This document shows positions 1 to 9,094 of a stretch of DNA of 64,000 nucleotides, piece by piece (the first letter of the stretch is position 1; every line of letters starts with the position of its first letter). The stretch comes from Lachnospiraceae bacterium (GTDB lineage Bacteria > Bacillota > Clostridia > Lachnospirales > Lachnospiraceae), in the NCBI GenBank assembly GCA_015057325.1, contig SVEQ01000001.1:248001-312000 (forward strand), given 5' to 3'. The notes beneath the pieces were generated by a model. It saw only the letters and a program-made list of their open reading frames with translations. It made no database searches and was not told the DNA's origin. Made by a program: the position numbers and the translations under genes.

Positions 1-7
1 TAACTGT

Positions 8-1027
8 TTATCTGTCTTTGTACATCTTCTCGTAGTAATTCTGATACTCACCGGAAATGATAGTCTCCCACCACTCCTTATTGTCAAGGTACCATTTAAT
101 AGTCTTCTTGATTCCGTCTTCAAACTTTGTTTCAGGAAGCCAACCAAGCTCGTTGTGTATCTTTGTAGGGTCGATAGCGTATCTCATATCATGTCCCTTA
201 CGGTCTGTTACATATGTGATAAGGCTTTCAGGCTTACCGAGCTCTTTACAAATAATCTTAACGATATCGATATTCTTCATCTCGTTGTGTCCTCCGACGT
301 TGTAAACTTCTCCAACCTTACCCTTGTGGATAATTAAGTCAATCGCGCGGCAGTGATCTTCAACATATAACCAGTCACGAACATTTTCACCCTTACCGTA
401 TACAGGAAGTGGCTTATCATTTAACGCGTTGGCAATCATAAGCGGAATAAGTTTCTCCGGGAAATGATAAGGTCCGTAGTTGTTTGAACAACGGCTGATA
501 GTTACAGGAAGTCCATAAGTTCTGTGGTATGCAAGAACGAGAAGGTCTGCGCCTGCTTTTGATGAGCTGTATGGGCTGCTTGTATGAATAGGTGTTTCCT
601 CTGTGAAGAAAAGGTCAGGTCTGTCAAGCGGAAGGTCACCGTATACCTCGTCGGTTGATACCTGATGGTAACGCTTAATTCCGTATTTTCTACATGCGTC
701 CATAAGAACAGCAGTACCTTTGATGTTTGTATCTAAGAATACCTCAGGGTTCTCGATTGAACGGTCAACGTGGCTCTCTGCTGCAAAGTTAACAACCATG
801 TCTGGCTTTTCTTCCTCGAAGAGTTTGTAAACAGCATCTCTGTCTGTAATGCTTTCCTTAACAAAACGGAAATTAGGGTTGTCCATAACAGGCTCTAATG
901 TAGAAAGGTTACCTGCGTATGTTAAGCAGTCAAGACAAATGATTCTGTAGTCAGGATATTTGTCAAGCATGTGAAATACAAAGTTACTTCCGATAAATCC
1001 GGCTCCTCCGGTTACAATAATAGTCAT
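8..1027 (-). CDS. rfbB: dTDP-glucose 4,6-dehydratase
   Basis: This enzyme converts dTDP-glucose to dTDP-4-keto-6-deoxyglucose, the second step of dTDP-L-rhamnose and related deoxysugar synthesis in the cytosol. The 339-aa product has the usual family length. It opens with the Rossmann NAD-binding motif TGGAGFIGSNF (residues 6-16) and carries the SDR catalytic pair in YSSSKAGAD, plus STDEVYGD, typical of the family. It lies 27 nt downstream of rfbA on the same strand, so the two are very probably co-transcribed. Later pathway genes (rfbC, rfbD) are not visible and would lie outside the window. The stop codon sits 8 nt from the window edge, so the gene is complete. Confidence 0.96.
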   Translation of the reverse strand: MTIIVTGGAGFIGSNFVFHMLDKYPDYRIICLDCLTYAGNLSTLEPVMDNPNFRFVKESITDRDAVYKLFEEEKPDMVVNFAAESHVDRSIENPEVFLDTNIKGTAVLMDACRKYGIKRYHQVSTDEVYGDLPLDRPDLFFTEETPIHTSSPYSSSKAGADLLVLAYHRTYGLPVTISRCSNNYGPYHFPEKLIPLMIANALNDKPLPVYGKGENVRDWLYVEDHCRAIDLIIHKGKVGEVYNVGGHNEMKNIDIVKIICKELGKPESLITYVTDRKGHDMRYAIDPTKIHNELGWLPETKFEDGIKKTIKWYLDNKEWWETIISGEYQNYYEKMYKDR

Positions 1028-1054
1028 AATTTTTCTCCTTTTTATAAATGATTT

Positions 1055-1957
1055 TTATTTGTCATGAAGTATATCAAGATACTTTCCGTCTAATACATCC
1101 TTTAAGTACTGTCCGTACTGGTTTTTCTTAAGAAGTTCATACACTTCCAATACATCTTCCTTGCTAATCCAATTGTTGTGGTAAGCAATCTCCTCAAGAC
1201 ATGCGATTTTTCTGTGCTGATGTGTCTCAAGTGTTTTAACAAAGTTGGTTGCTTCAACAAGGCTTTCGTGTGTTCCTGTATCAAGCCATGTAAAGCCCTG
1301 ACCGAGAAGCTCAACATTTAAAGTTCCGTTCTCAAGATAAATGCGGTTAAGATCTGTAATCTCTAACTCGCCACGAGCACTTGGCTTTAAGTTCTTTGCA
1401 TATTCAACAACCTTGTTGTCGTAGAAATAAAGTCCTGTAACGCAGTAGTTACTCTTTGGCTGAGCAGGTTTTTCTTCTATAGATATTGCCTTGCCCTCTG
1501 CGTTGAACTCAACGATACCGAATCTTTCAGGATCATCAACGTAGTAACCAAATACTGTTGCGCCCTGACCATTCTCTGCATTTTCAACAGCAGCCTTAAG
1601 ACGCTTCTTAAGTCCGTGTCCTGCAAAAATGTTATCTCCAAGCACCATTGCTACAGTGTCGTCTCCGATAAACTTCTCTCCTATGATAAAGGCTTGAGCA
1701 AGTCCATCCGGGCTTGGCTGAACTTCATAAGAAAGTGATACACCAAACTGATGACCGTCACCTAAAAGTTCTTTAAATCTAGGGGTGTCCTGTGGAGTTG
1801 ATATTATAAGTATGTCTCTGATTCCTGCGTTCATCAAAACTGACATTGGATAATAAATCATCGGCTTGTCATAGATAGGTAACAACTGCTTTGAGGTTAC
1901 CATTGTCAACGGGTAAAGTCTTGTGCCGGAACCGCCGGCAAGGATTATTCCCTTCAT
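1055..1957 (-). CDS. rfbA: Glucose-1-phosphate thymidylyltransferase
   Basis: This enzyme makes dTDP-glucose from dTTP and glucose-1-phosphate, the entry step for dTDP-rhamnose used in cell-surface polysaccharides. The 300-aa protein has the nucleotidyltransferase signature [11 protein letters not shown] near residues 8-18, the conserved [16 protein letters not shown] segment, and [12 protein letters not shown] further on. Its length is typical of RfbA/RmlA. The ATG is preceded by AGGAGG at good spacing. It is the first gene of the rfbA-rfbB pair and is divergent from the lipoprotein gene at 2178, leaving a 220-bp intergenic region with promoters for both directions. Confidence 0.96.
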   Translation of the reverse strand: MKGIILAGGSGTRLYPLTMVTSKQLLPIYDKPMIYYPMSVLMNAGIRDILIISTPQDTPRFKELLGDGHQFGVSLSYEVQPSPDGLAQAFIIGEKFIGDDTVAMVLGDNIFAGHGLKKRLKAAVENAENGQGATVFGYYVDDPERFGIVEFNAEGKAISIEEKPAQPKSNYCVTGLYFYDNKVVEYAKNLKPSARGELEITDLNRIYLENGTLNVELLGQGFTWLDTGTHESLVEATNFVKTLETHQHRKIACLEEIAYHNNWISKEDVLEVYELLKKNQYGQYLKDVLDGKYLDILHDK

Positions 1958-2047
1958 GTAATATACCTCCTGTTAGTATTATTCTTCATATGTTGTCATA
2001 TATGTAATGTCCTAAAATAAGTTTATGGTTCGATTGTAAAGGGTGAC

Positions 2048-2057
2048 GTTACGTAAC
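2048..2057. promoter_or_regulatory. Small perfect palindrome between divergent genes
   Basis: A 10-bp perfect palindrome, GTTACGTAAC, lies roughly midway between rfbA and the divergent lipoprotein gene. It could be an operator, but only one copy is seen and a 10-bp palindrome can occur by chance. Confidence 0.2.
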
Positions 2058-2106
2058 CTGCAAGATGTTTTTTCAAAAATACAATAATTATTAAGAAATT
2101 CGTAAT

Positions 2107-2135
2107 TTGAATAATGATTTTGCGGATGTTATAAT
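2107..2135 (+). promoter_or_regulatory. Sigma-A-type promoter for lipoprotein gene
   Basis: TTGAAT, a 17-bp spacer and a perfect TATAAT precede the lipoprotein ATG by about 40 bp. Confidence 0.7.
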
Positions 2136-2177
2136 GTTTGAGTATTTTACAAACATGTTCGGAAGGGAGTTGCCTAT

Positions 2178-3851
2178 ATGAAAAAGAATATTATGAAAAT
2201 GCTACCTTTAAGTTTGGCTTTGGTAATTGCTTGTGTGGGATGTACTAATAAGGATGGTAATAAAGATGTCAATAAAGCGGATAAGGCTGATACGACAATT
2301 GACGAAGTAGAGAATGTAACCGATGAGGATTCTAATGCGTCAAATGAGGATGAGCATGAAGATGTTAATGAATCTTCGAATGTAGATCTTAAGTTTCTGA
2401 TTCAGAATAAATCTTGTTACATATATAAGGAAGAAGATTCGTACGATCCTTTATGTCATGATTCGTATGAGCTTATACATCTTAGTGATGAAGCAAAGGC
2501 AGCATATCCTGCGCTTTCCGATGCATTAGATGCTTTTAACAAAAAGCAGGAAGAGGATTCTAAGGAATCATTTAGTCAGATACAAAGTGATGCAAGGGAG
2601 TGGTATGATAGTGCTGATGATAAGTCGACCTTCTATGAGTGTTATCAGGAAGAAAATATCGAAGTATTAAGAGCCGATAAACATTACCTGAGCGTGAGGG
2701 TGAACTTTGAAGATTATATGGGCGGTGCGCATGGAACCTATGGCAGCGGCGGTTACAATTTCGATGTGAAAAGCGGTAAGGAACTTGAGCTTTTGGATGT
2801 TATAACGGATATTGACGGATTAAGAACCGTTGTTAAGGATAAACTATTTGAAAAGTATGGAGAATATGCAGAGGAGTTTACTGATCTTGATGCAAGCATA
2901 TCCGAATATTTGACAGGCAAAGCTGATCAAGGCTGCTCATGGTTTATAACACCGGATGGAATAGATGTGTATTTTGGAATATACATGCTCGGCTCATATG
3001 CTGCAGGAACACAGACAGTAAGCATTATGTATGATGAAAATCCGGAACTGTTTGCGGATGGTTTTTGCAAGGTTGAAGGTAATTATGCAGAAACTATAAA
3101 TGTATGGGATGGACTTTCAAGCGATTTGGATGGTGATGGAACGGTAGATAAACTTGAAATAAAACCGGAGTATGATGAGGGTGAATGGATTAACAAAGTG
3201 GATTTTGTGATTAACGGTAATTCCAATTTGGTGGAAGCGTACGGTTATGAGATAAAGCCTTACCTTGTGAAAGTAGGCGGAAATACATTTGTTTTTGTGG
3301 AAATGCTTGAAGAAAATGATTACAGAATGACCGCATCATACCGTATTAACGGAAACGTCGTGGAAAAGGTTGGCGAGTATAACGGATATATAACAGATGT
3401 TCTGCCGGAACCTGATTATGGAAGTGAGTGGACATCATATTGGAGAAGTGCATTTGTTTCGCCGGATGACATATACCTTGGTGATACTGTTCAAATATTC
3501 TGTACACACACGGGTATTGCAAAAGCATATATAAATGAAAATGGTGAATTGATGCTTTCTGATAACTATTATTATGCACTTAAGTATAATTCGGAAAAAA
3601 GCATAACAACCAAAACTGATATTGCGGCTATGATAGTTGATAAAGACAGTTTGGAGGTTACAGAAGAAAATGCCACAATTCCTTCGGGAACAAAGATATC
3701 AATATTTGGCACAGGCCCTAATAATGTTGTGGATATTGAAGCTGAGGACGGAACGATATATCGAGTATCGGTTAAGAGTGATGATTGGCCGCAGACGATA
3801 GATGGTGAGGATATAGAAAATCTTTTTGACGGCATTCTATTTGCAGGATAA
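2178..3851 (+). CDS. Lipoprotein with DUF3298/DUF4163-like (RsiV-type) domain
   Basis: This is a secreted, membrane-anchored protein of unknown role. Residues 1-22 form a lipoprotein signal ending in a lipobox-like ACVGC with Cys22 as the lipidation site. An acidic, low-complexity linker (about 25-70) follows. Residues about 165-300 carry GGAHGTYGSGGYNFDVKSGKEL and later WFITPDGIDVYFG plus SYAAGTQTVSI, the pattern of DUF4163/DUF3298 extracellular domains found in RsiV-like anti-sigma factors and other surface proteins. There is no C-terminal sigma-binding part, so an anti-sigma role is not supported. Residues about 310-557 are unassigned. A good sigma-A promoter and GGAAGGGAG ribosome binding site precede it, and it looks monocistronic. 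Confidence 0.8.
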   Translation: MKKNIMKMLPLSLALVIACVGCTNKDGNKDVNKADKADTTIDEVENVTDEDSNASNEDEHEDVNESSNVDLKFLIQNKSCYIYKEEDSYDPLCHDSYELIHLSDEAKAAYPALSDALDAFNKKQEEDSKESFSQIQSDAREWYDSADDKSTFYECYQEENIEVLRADKHYLSVRVNFEDYMGGAHGTYGSGGYNFDVKSGKELELLDVITDIDGLRTVVKDKLFEKYGEYAEEFTDLDASISEYLTGKADQGCSWFITPDGIDVYFGIYMLGSYAAGTQTVSIMYDENPELFADGFCKVEGNYAETINVWDGLSSDLDGDGTVDKLEIKPEYDEGEWINKVDFVINGNSNLVEAYGYEIKPYLVKVGGNTFVFVEMLEENDYRMTASYRINGNVVEKVGEYNGYITDVLPEPDYGSEWTSYWRSAFVSPDDIYLGDTVQIFCTHTGIAKAYINENGELMLSDNYYYALKYNSEKSITTKTDIAAMIVDKDSLEVTEENATIPSGTKISIFGTGPNNVVDIEAEDGTIYRVSVKSDDWPQTIDGEDIENLFDGILFAG

Positions 3852-3871
3852 TTGAAAAAAATAAGAAATAT

Positions 3872-3900
3872 TTGCCTTTATTTGGAAAATCTACTATAAT
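3872..3900 (+). promoter_or_regulatory. Sigma-A-type promoter for yhaO-yhaN
   Basis: TTGCCT, a 17-bp spacer and a perfect TATAAT lie about 60 bp upstream of the nuclease gene. Confidence 0.65.
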
Positions 3901-3961
3901 AGCAATGTATGTGATTTTTTAGGTAAAGATAAGTTTTAATAGAAAAGAGGCAGGTGCAGAC

Positions 3962-5023
3962 ATGAAATTTATTCATATGGCAGATGTCCATCTGGGGATA
4001 CAGCCGGACAAGGGCAAACCTTGGAGCAAGGACAGAGAACAGGAGATAAAGGATACCTTTGTCAAGGTTATAGATGATGCGGAGAGAAAGCAGGTTGACT
4101 TACTGCTTATCGCCGGAGATTTATTCCATATGCCCCCTTCAGAGGGAATGTTAAGAGATGTGGATTACATATTATCAAGACTTACTGCAACAAAGACAAT
4201 CATTATCGCAGGTAACCATGATTATATGAAACCGGATAGTCCGATGGCTAATTATCGTTTTTCATCAAAGACTATTTGTTTGTCTGCTGAAAAAATAAAT
4301 AATGTATATATGAAGGATATCAATACCTGTGTTACCGGTTTCTCTTATAATAATAAGGAAAACACAGAGGATATTCTTAATCATATCAAACCTGCTAAAC
4401 AGGGTGCCTTTAACATATTATTAGCACATGGTGGAGATGCTAAGCATTTACCTTTTAATAAAAAGAATTTAAAAGAATCGAACTTTGATTATGTTGCACT
4501 CGGTCATATACATAAGCCAGAGGTTATCAAAGAGAATCAGGTTATTAATTGTGGATCCCTTGAGCCGATTGATCATACGGATACAGGTGCCAGAGGATAT
4601 ATTTATGGTGAGGTTGTTGACGGAATAGTTAAGACACAGTTTGTTCCGGTTGCGAAGAGAGCATATATGAATCTTCTTATCAACATCAAACCTGATCATT
4701 CTCCTGCTATGATACTTGACCTTGTGGACAGACAGATTCGCAATATAGGCGAACAAAATATATACAGAATCCTTGTAAAAGGCCACAATCACAATCATGA
4801 TGTTTTTGATTTTTCAAGTCTTGTAGCTAAATATAACATTTATGAAGTTGTAACTGAAGAGAGCAGAGATGAGTATGATCTTAATCAGCTCTATCAGGAA
4901 AATCAGGACAATCTGATTGGTAAGTTTATCAATCAGCTTTCTGACAATTATTACAATGACGAAGTATGCAGGAAAGCAATCCATTATGGTTTGGATGTAC
5001 TATTAAAGACGGGAGATAAGTAA
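3962..5023 (+). CDS. Metallophosphoesterase, SbcD/YhaO-type DNA exonuclease
   Basis: This is the predicted nuclease subunit of an Mre11-like complex that processes DNA ends. The 353-aa protein starts with the calcineurin-like metal-binding series: ADVHLG (residues 7-12), IAGDLFH (about 50-56), and GNHDYM (about 80-85), followed by LAHGG and GHIHKPE. These are the five conserved phosphoesterase motifs. It ends one base before the ATG of the ATPase subunit at 5025, so the two are translationally close and form a two-gene operon. The length and the partner with internal membrane segments fit the Bacillus YhaO/YhaN pair better than classical SbcD/SbcC. Confidence 0.9.
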   Translation: MKFIHMADVHLGIQPDKGKPWSKDREQEIKDTFVKVIDDAERKQVDLLLIAGDLFHMPPSEGMLRDVDYILSRLTATKTIIIAGNHDYMKPDSPMANYRFSSKTICLSAEKINNVYMKDINTCVTGFSYNNKENTEDILNHIKPAKQGAFNILLAHGGDAKHLPFNKKNLKESNFDYVALGHIHKPEVIKENQVINCGSLEPIDHTDTGARGYIYGEVVDGIVKTQFVPVAKRAYMNLLINIKPDHSPAMILDLVDRQIRNIGEQNIYRILVKGHNHNHDVFDFSSLVAKYNIYEVVTEESRDEYDLNQLYQENQDNLIGKFINQLSDNYYNDEVCRKAIHYGLDVLLKTGDK

Positions 5024-5024
5024 T

Positions 5025-6710
5025 ATGAAAATTGACAAGCTGCATTTACAGAATTACGGTAAATTTCATGACAAAGACATTACACTCACTCCCGGTGTTA
5101 ATATCATTTTGGGAGGCAATGAAGCCGGTAAGACTACGGCAAAGGATTTCATAATTGACATGCTTTATGGAATTGATAAGGCAAGAGGAGTAGGGGCCAG
5201 ATTTGACCACTATGAAAAAAGACGCCCTATTAATGGTATGGCATACTCAGGCTCTATGGAGTTCTCTACCGAAAATGGCGAATATATCTTAGAGAGAAAT
5301 TTTGCAAAGAATGAAAAAAGAACGACTTTAAGACAATTAGATACCGGCCGTGAGGTTCCACTTAAAGGTGACCATGATATTTTAGGAACGGTGTTAGAAA
5401 CAGACAAGAGCACTTATTTGAATACTCTTTGTGTTGGCCAGTTAGAGACGGCAACCGATAAGAATATTGCGGAAAAACTTAATCATTATATTGTTAACAT
5501 GGCTTCTACAAAAGCAGGAGACATTGATGCGATTAATGCAATTACTGAACTTAAGAAGAAAAGACGCGAGTTTGTTGATAAAGATGCTGAAGAGAAGATA
5601 GCGGAAATTACGGCAAAACTTCAGTTAGACAGAGATTTTGACGCAGAATTAGAGGCTGTTCGTGCAGAGTACAGAGAGTTAGATGCTACACTTAACAAGG
5701 GTGAGGAGAAAATACAATTCACACCTATTAAGAATGCAGCAACACAAGAGGAAGAAGAACGCCAGAGAAAAATTCGTGAAGAAGAGGAAAGACAACGTGA
5801 AGAACGTGAGCCTCTTTCAAAGCGAGAGAAGGATATCAAAATGTTAAGAGCGATGGGTCCTAAGAGCTTTTTGGACAATTCGTTTGTGATTTTCCTTTTT
5901 GCACTTATTATAGTTGCGGCGTTTGTTGGAATTGCGTATGTAGTACCTGTAGCTTCACCGGTTGTTAAGATGGGTATAATGGGATTTGGTGTTGCACTTT
6001 CTTTGCTTATGACAATACAGATATTTGCAAGAAGAAGTGCATTATACAAACTCCTTGATGAATTAGAAATCGAACGTGGCTTTGAAGAGGCTAAAAGTGA
6101 TGTTAAGTCATCAGTTTCTGATAGCAGACGTGGTGAAATGATTGATCGTCTTGCCGAACTTAAGGTTAAGCAGGAGATGCTTCTTAAGGAAAGAGGCGAG
6201 CAGGAACTCTATATGAACCAGATTACCGAGCTTAAGTCTAAATCAACTGCTAATGTAACGGAACTTGAAGCTATTGATCTTGCGATAAGCACAATTCAGG
6301 AACTTTCTGAAGAGATATACGATTCTTTTGGTGCCGTACTCAATACCCAGGTATCAGAGATTGTTTCTACTATAACTCATGGCAAGTACGAAGAGGTTAG
6401 AATTGACGATCAATTAAGAGTTATGGTCAAGAGTGGAAGTTCATTTATTAGCATGGATTACTTAAGTACAGGAACGGTTGAGCAGATTTATCTTGCATTA
6501 AGATTGTCTTTGGCAAATGTTCTTGTTAGTGAAGACATGCCAATTATTATTGATGATATTTTTGTAACATACGATGAGGATAGATTGCGTGATACATTAA
6601 GTTGTATCGGTGAATATTTGAATCGTCAAATTATAATATTTACAACCAATTCTAAGATACAGGATATATTCAACTCTTTGGGAGTACCGAATTATTCAAT
6701 CAATCTCTAG
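5025..6710 (+). CDS. YhaN-like AAA ATPase partner with internal membrane hairpin
   Basis: This is the SMC/Rad50-like ATPase expected to work with the nuclease encoded just upstream. At 561 aa it is about half the length of classical SbcC. Walker A is GGNEAGKTT (residues 30-38). The ABC signature region is in LSTGTVEQIYLALRLSLANV (about 472-491) and Walker B is MPIIIDDIF. The middle is charged coiled coil interrupted by two hydrophobic segments at about residues 286-335, which should form a membrane hairpin where Rad50 would carry its zinc hook. No CxxC hook is seen. This architecture matches the YhaN family, implying membrane-associated DNA-end processing; function is inferred from the family. 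Confidence 0.85.
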   Translation: MKIDKLHLQNYGKFHDKDITLTPGVNIILGGNEAGKTTAKDFIIDMLYGIDKARGVGARFDHYEKRRPINGMAYSGSMEFSTENGEYILERNFAKNEKRTTLRQLDTGREVPLKGDHDILGTVLETDKSTYLNTLCVGQLETATDKNIAEKLNHYIVNMASTKAGDIDAINAITELKKKRREFVDKDAEEKIAEITAKLQLDRDFDAELEAVRAEYRELDATLNKGEEKIQFTPIKNAATQEEEERQRKIREEEERQREEREPLSKREKDIKMLRAMGPKSFLDNSFVIFLFALIIVAAFVGIAYVVPVASPVVKMGIMGFGVALSLLMTIQIFARRSALYKLLDELEIERGFEEAKSDVKSSVSDSRRGEMIDRLAELKVKQEMLLKERGEQELYMNQITELKSKSTANVTELEAIDLAISTIQELSEEIYDSFGAVLNTQVSEIVSTITHGKYEEVRIDDQLRVMVKSGSSFISMDYLSTGTVEQIYLALRLSLANVLVSEDMPIIIDDIFVTYDEDRLRDTLSCIGEYLNRQIIIFTTNSKIQDIFNSLGVPNYSINL

Positions 6711-6747
6711 AATTGTCAAAAGCTAATAGCTGGAAATGAGGTAAATT

Positions 6748-9033
6748 ATGGCTGATAACAAGAAACCTACATCAGAGGAATTAGCCAAAAAGAAAAGGGC
6801 CAAAAGAGAACGAAGAAAGAAAAGAAAACGCGTAAGAAGAATTATTCTTAGTTACTTACTTGTGGTGTTTACACTTGTGTTTGTAATAGGCGGATACTAT
6901 GCGTATGAGAAGTTTGGTAAGGATTTGTTGGTATACAGAGATGAGGCGGTTGAAATTGTTGCCGATTCGTCTCCTGAAACCTTCCGTCAGGATGAGACTT
7001 CTATAGTATATGATGCAGATGGTAAGAAACTTAGAGAAGTTACCGGTGAGAAGGAAGTATATTACAAGACTTATGATGAAATCCCTGCATACTTTGTTGA
7101 GGCAATGGTATCTGTTGAGGACAGACGTTTCTATGAACATAACGGTGTTGACCCTGAGGGTGTTGTAAGAGCGGCATACATATTGTATAAGCATGGCGGT
7201 GCAATCACACAGGGTGCGAGTACAATTACTCAGCAGCTTGCAAGAGGAATATTCCTTACAAAAGAGGTTAAGGAAGAAAATGAAAGCAAGAAACTTAAGT
7301 ATTTAAGAAAAATTAAAGAGATGTTTGTTGCCATGGAAATGGAGAAGAAATACACCAAGCAACAAATATTGGAGTATTATCTTAACAACATTTTCTTCGC
7401 TAACGGATACTATGGAATAGGTGCGGCGGCAAAAGGATATTTTAACAAGGAACTTGATGAAGTAACTGTTTCGGAAGCGGCATTTTTGTGTGCAATACCA
7501 AACAGTCCGTCGTATTATGATCCAAGAGTTTATTATGATCACACAATAGAGCGTCGAGACAAGATTTTAAATGATATGCATGAACTTGGCTATCTTAATG
7601 ATCTTGAACTTGAGATGGCTCTTGAGGAGAAGATTGAACTTGCTCCTGAAAAGAAAGTAAGTCACGATTATATTGAGACGTATACTAATTTCTGTGCAAC
7701 CGAGGCGCTTATGGAAGCTGACGGTTTTCAGTTCCAATATAAGTTTAAAAATATAGATGAGCAGCACGAGTATAACGCGCGTTACAGAGAAGCTTATGAT
7801 CAGTATTACTCATCACTTTATACCGGTGGTTACAGAATATATACATCGTTTGAACCTTCTAAACAGAATATGCTTCAGAATACAATTGATGAAGTTCTTT
7901 CAATGGATGAAGAGAAGAATCCTGATACGGGAATATACAATCTTCAAGGTGCATCTACATGTATAGACAATTCGACCGGACGAGTTGTTGCCATGGTCGG
8001 CGGAAGAACTCAAAGAGAGATTGAAGGTTACAGCTTAAATCGAGCATACCAGAGTGCGAGACAGCCTGGTAGTACGATTAAACCGCTTATTGTATATACA
8101 CCACAGTTAGAGAGAGGTTATACGCCTTCTACTGTAGTTGATGATACGGATTTTGAAGAGGGACAGATGCCTGAGAATTCAGGAAAGTCTTATTCGGGAA
8201 TGATATCCCTTGCACAAGCGGTAGCTGCGTCTAAGAACGTTGTTGCTTACCGTTTATACGGACAATTAACTCCTGAGGTTGGTTCGGAATATCTTCTTAA
8301 TATGAACTTTAACTACCTTACTATAGAAGACAGACAGAACATGGCAGCATGTCTTGGTGGTCTTACATATGGTGCAACTACAGTTGAGATGGCATCAGGA
8401 TATTCTACTATAGAGAATGACGGTGAGTTTAGAAAGCCTACATGTATCATAGAGATAACGGATGCTCAAGGTAATGTTATTGTTTCCGATAAGATTAAGT
8501 CAAAACGTGTTTATGAACTTAATGCATGTCGAATGATGACATCAATGCTTAAGGGTGTATTTACCGGAGGAACAGCAAGCGGACTTGGCATTCCTAACAT
8601 GTCATGTGCGGGTAAGACGGGAACTACAGATAACAATACTGACGGTTGGTTCTGTGCATTTACACCATATTATACAACGAGTGTTTGGGTTGGATATGAT
8701 ACACCTCAGGCAACACGTGGTTTGTGGGGTTCTACATATCCCGGTAAAATCTGGCACGACTATATGGTTCAGATAAATGAAGGTTTGGAAGATATAGGAT
8801 TCCCTGATTATGAATGGGTTCGTTCCACCAAGGATTGGAAAGATACACGTTCAAGTTCCGAGGATTCTGAAGATAAGAAGAAAAAGAAGAAGAAAAAGAA
8901 GAAAGAAAAAACAACGGAAGTATCTACATCTGATATACCTATAGAAGATCCGACAGACGCTCCGACGGAAGTTCCGACAGAGCCGGTGACGGATATACCG
9001 GCAGAGCCGGCAAGTGATGTTCCGACACCTTGA
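6748..9033 (+). CDS. Class A penicillin-binding protein (glycosyltransferase/transpeptidase)
   Basis: This bifunctional enzyme polymerises and crosslinks peptidoglycan outside the membrane. The 761-aa protein has a very basic cytosolic tail (1-30), one membrane anchor (about 31-52), then the GT51 domain with EDRRFYEHNGVD and GASTITQQLARG. The transpeptidase domain carries STIK (SxxK), SKN (SxN) and KTGTT motifs in the right order, so it should be active. The last ~50 residues are a lysine run (about 710-720) followed by repeats rich in T, E, V, P and D, a likely disordered wall-spanning tail. Its own RBS (GAAATGAGG) is present. It follows yhaN by 37 nt, so it may share its transcript. Confidence 0.94.
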   Translation: MADNKKPTSEELAKKKRAKRERRKKRKRVRRIILSYLLVVFTLVFVIGGYYAYEKFGKDLLVYRDEAVEIVADSSPETFRQDETSIVYDADGKKLREVTGEKEVYYKTYDEIPAYFVEAMVSVEDRRFYEHNGVDPEGVVRAAYILYKHGGAITQGASTITQQLARGIFLTKEVKEENESKKLKYLRKIKEMFVAMEMEKKYTKQQILEYYLNNIFFANGYYGIGAAAKGYFNKELDEVTVSEAAFLCAIPNSPSYYDPRVYYDHTIERRDKILNDMHELGYLNDLELEMALEEKIELAPEKKVSHDYIETYTNFCATEALMEADGFQFQYKFKNIDEQHEYNARYREAYDQYYSSLYTGGYRIYTSFEPSKQNMLQNTIDEVLSMDEEKNPDTGIYNLQGASTCIDNSTGRVVAMVGGRTQREIEGYSLNRAYQSARQPGSTIKPLIVYTPQLERGYTPSTVVDDTDFEEGQMPENSGKSYSGMISLAQAVAASKNVVAYRLYGQLTPEVGSEYLLNMNFNYLTIEDRQNMAACLGGLTYGATTVEMASGYSTIENDGEFRKPTCIIEITDAQGNVIVSDKIKSKRVYELNACRMMTSMLKGVFTGGTASGLGIPNMSCAGKTGTTDNNTDGWFCAFTPYYTTSVWVGYDTPQATRGLWGSTYPGKIWHDYMVQINEGLEDIGFPDYEWVRSTKDWKDTRSSSEDSEDKKKKKKKKKKEKTTEVSTSDIPIEDPTDAPTEVPTEPVTDIPAEPASDVPTP

Positions 9034-9046
9034 TTACAAAACAAAA

Positions 9047-9085
9047 ATAGAGGTCCTCGAAATGAGGACCTCTATATTTTTGTTT
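9047..9085. terminator. Bidirectional terminator between PBP and prs
   Basis: A perfect 12-bp stem (9047-9058 with 9064-9075) has a 5-nt loop, A-rich sequence on the left and T-rich sequence on the right. It can therefore stop both of the convergent genes. Confidence 0.9.
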
Positions 9086-9094
9086 TTGTATATT

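Noticed and set aside
8808..9044. Minus-strand frame over the PBP tail
   Set aside because: It mirrors the lysine-rich and T/E/V/P-rich tail of the penicillin-binding protein and has no independent support.
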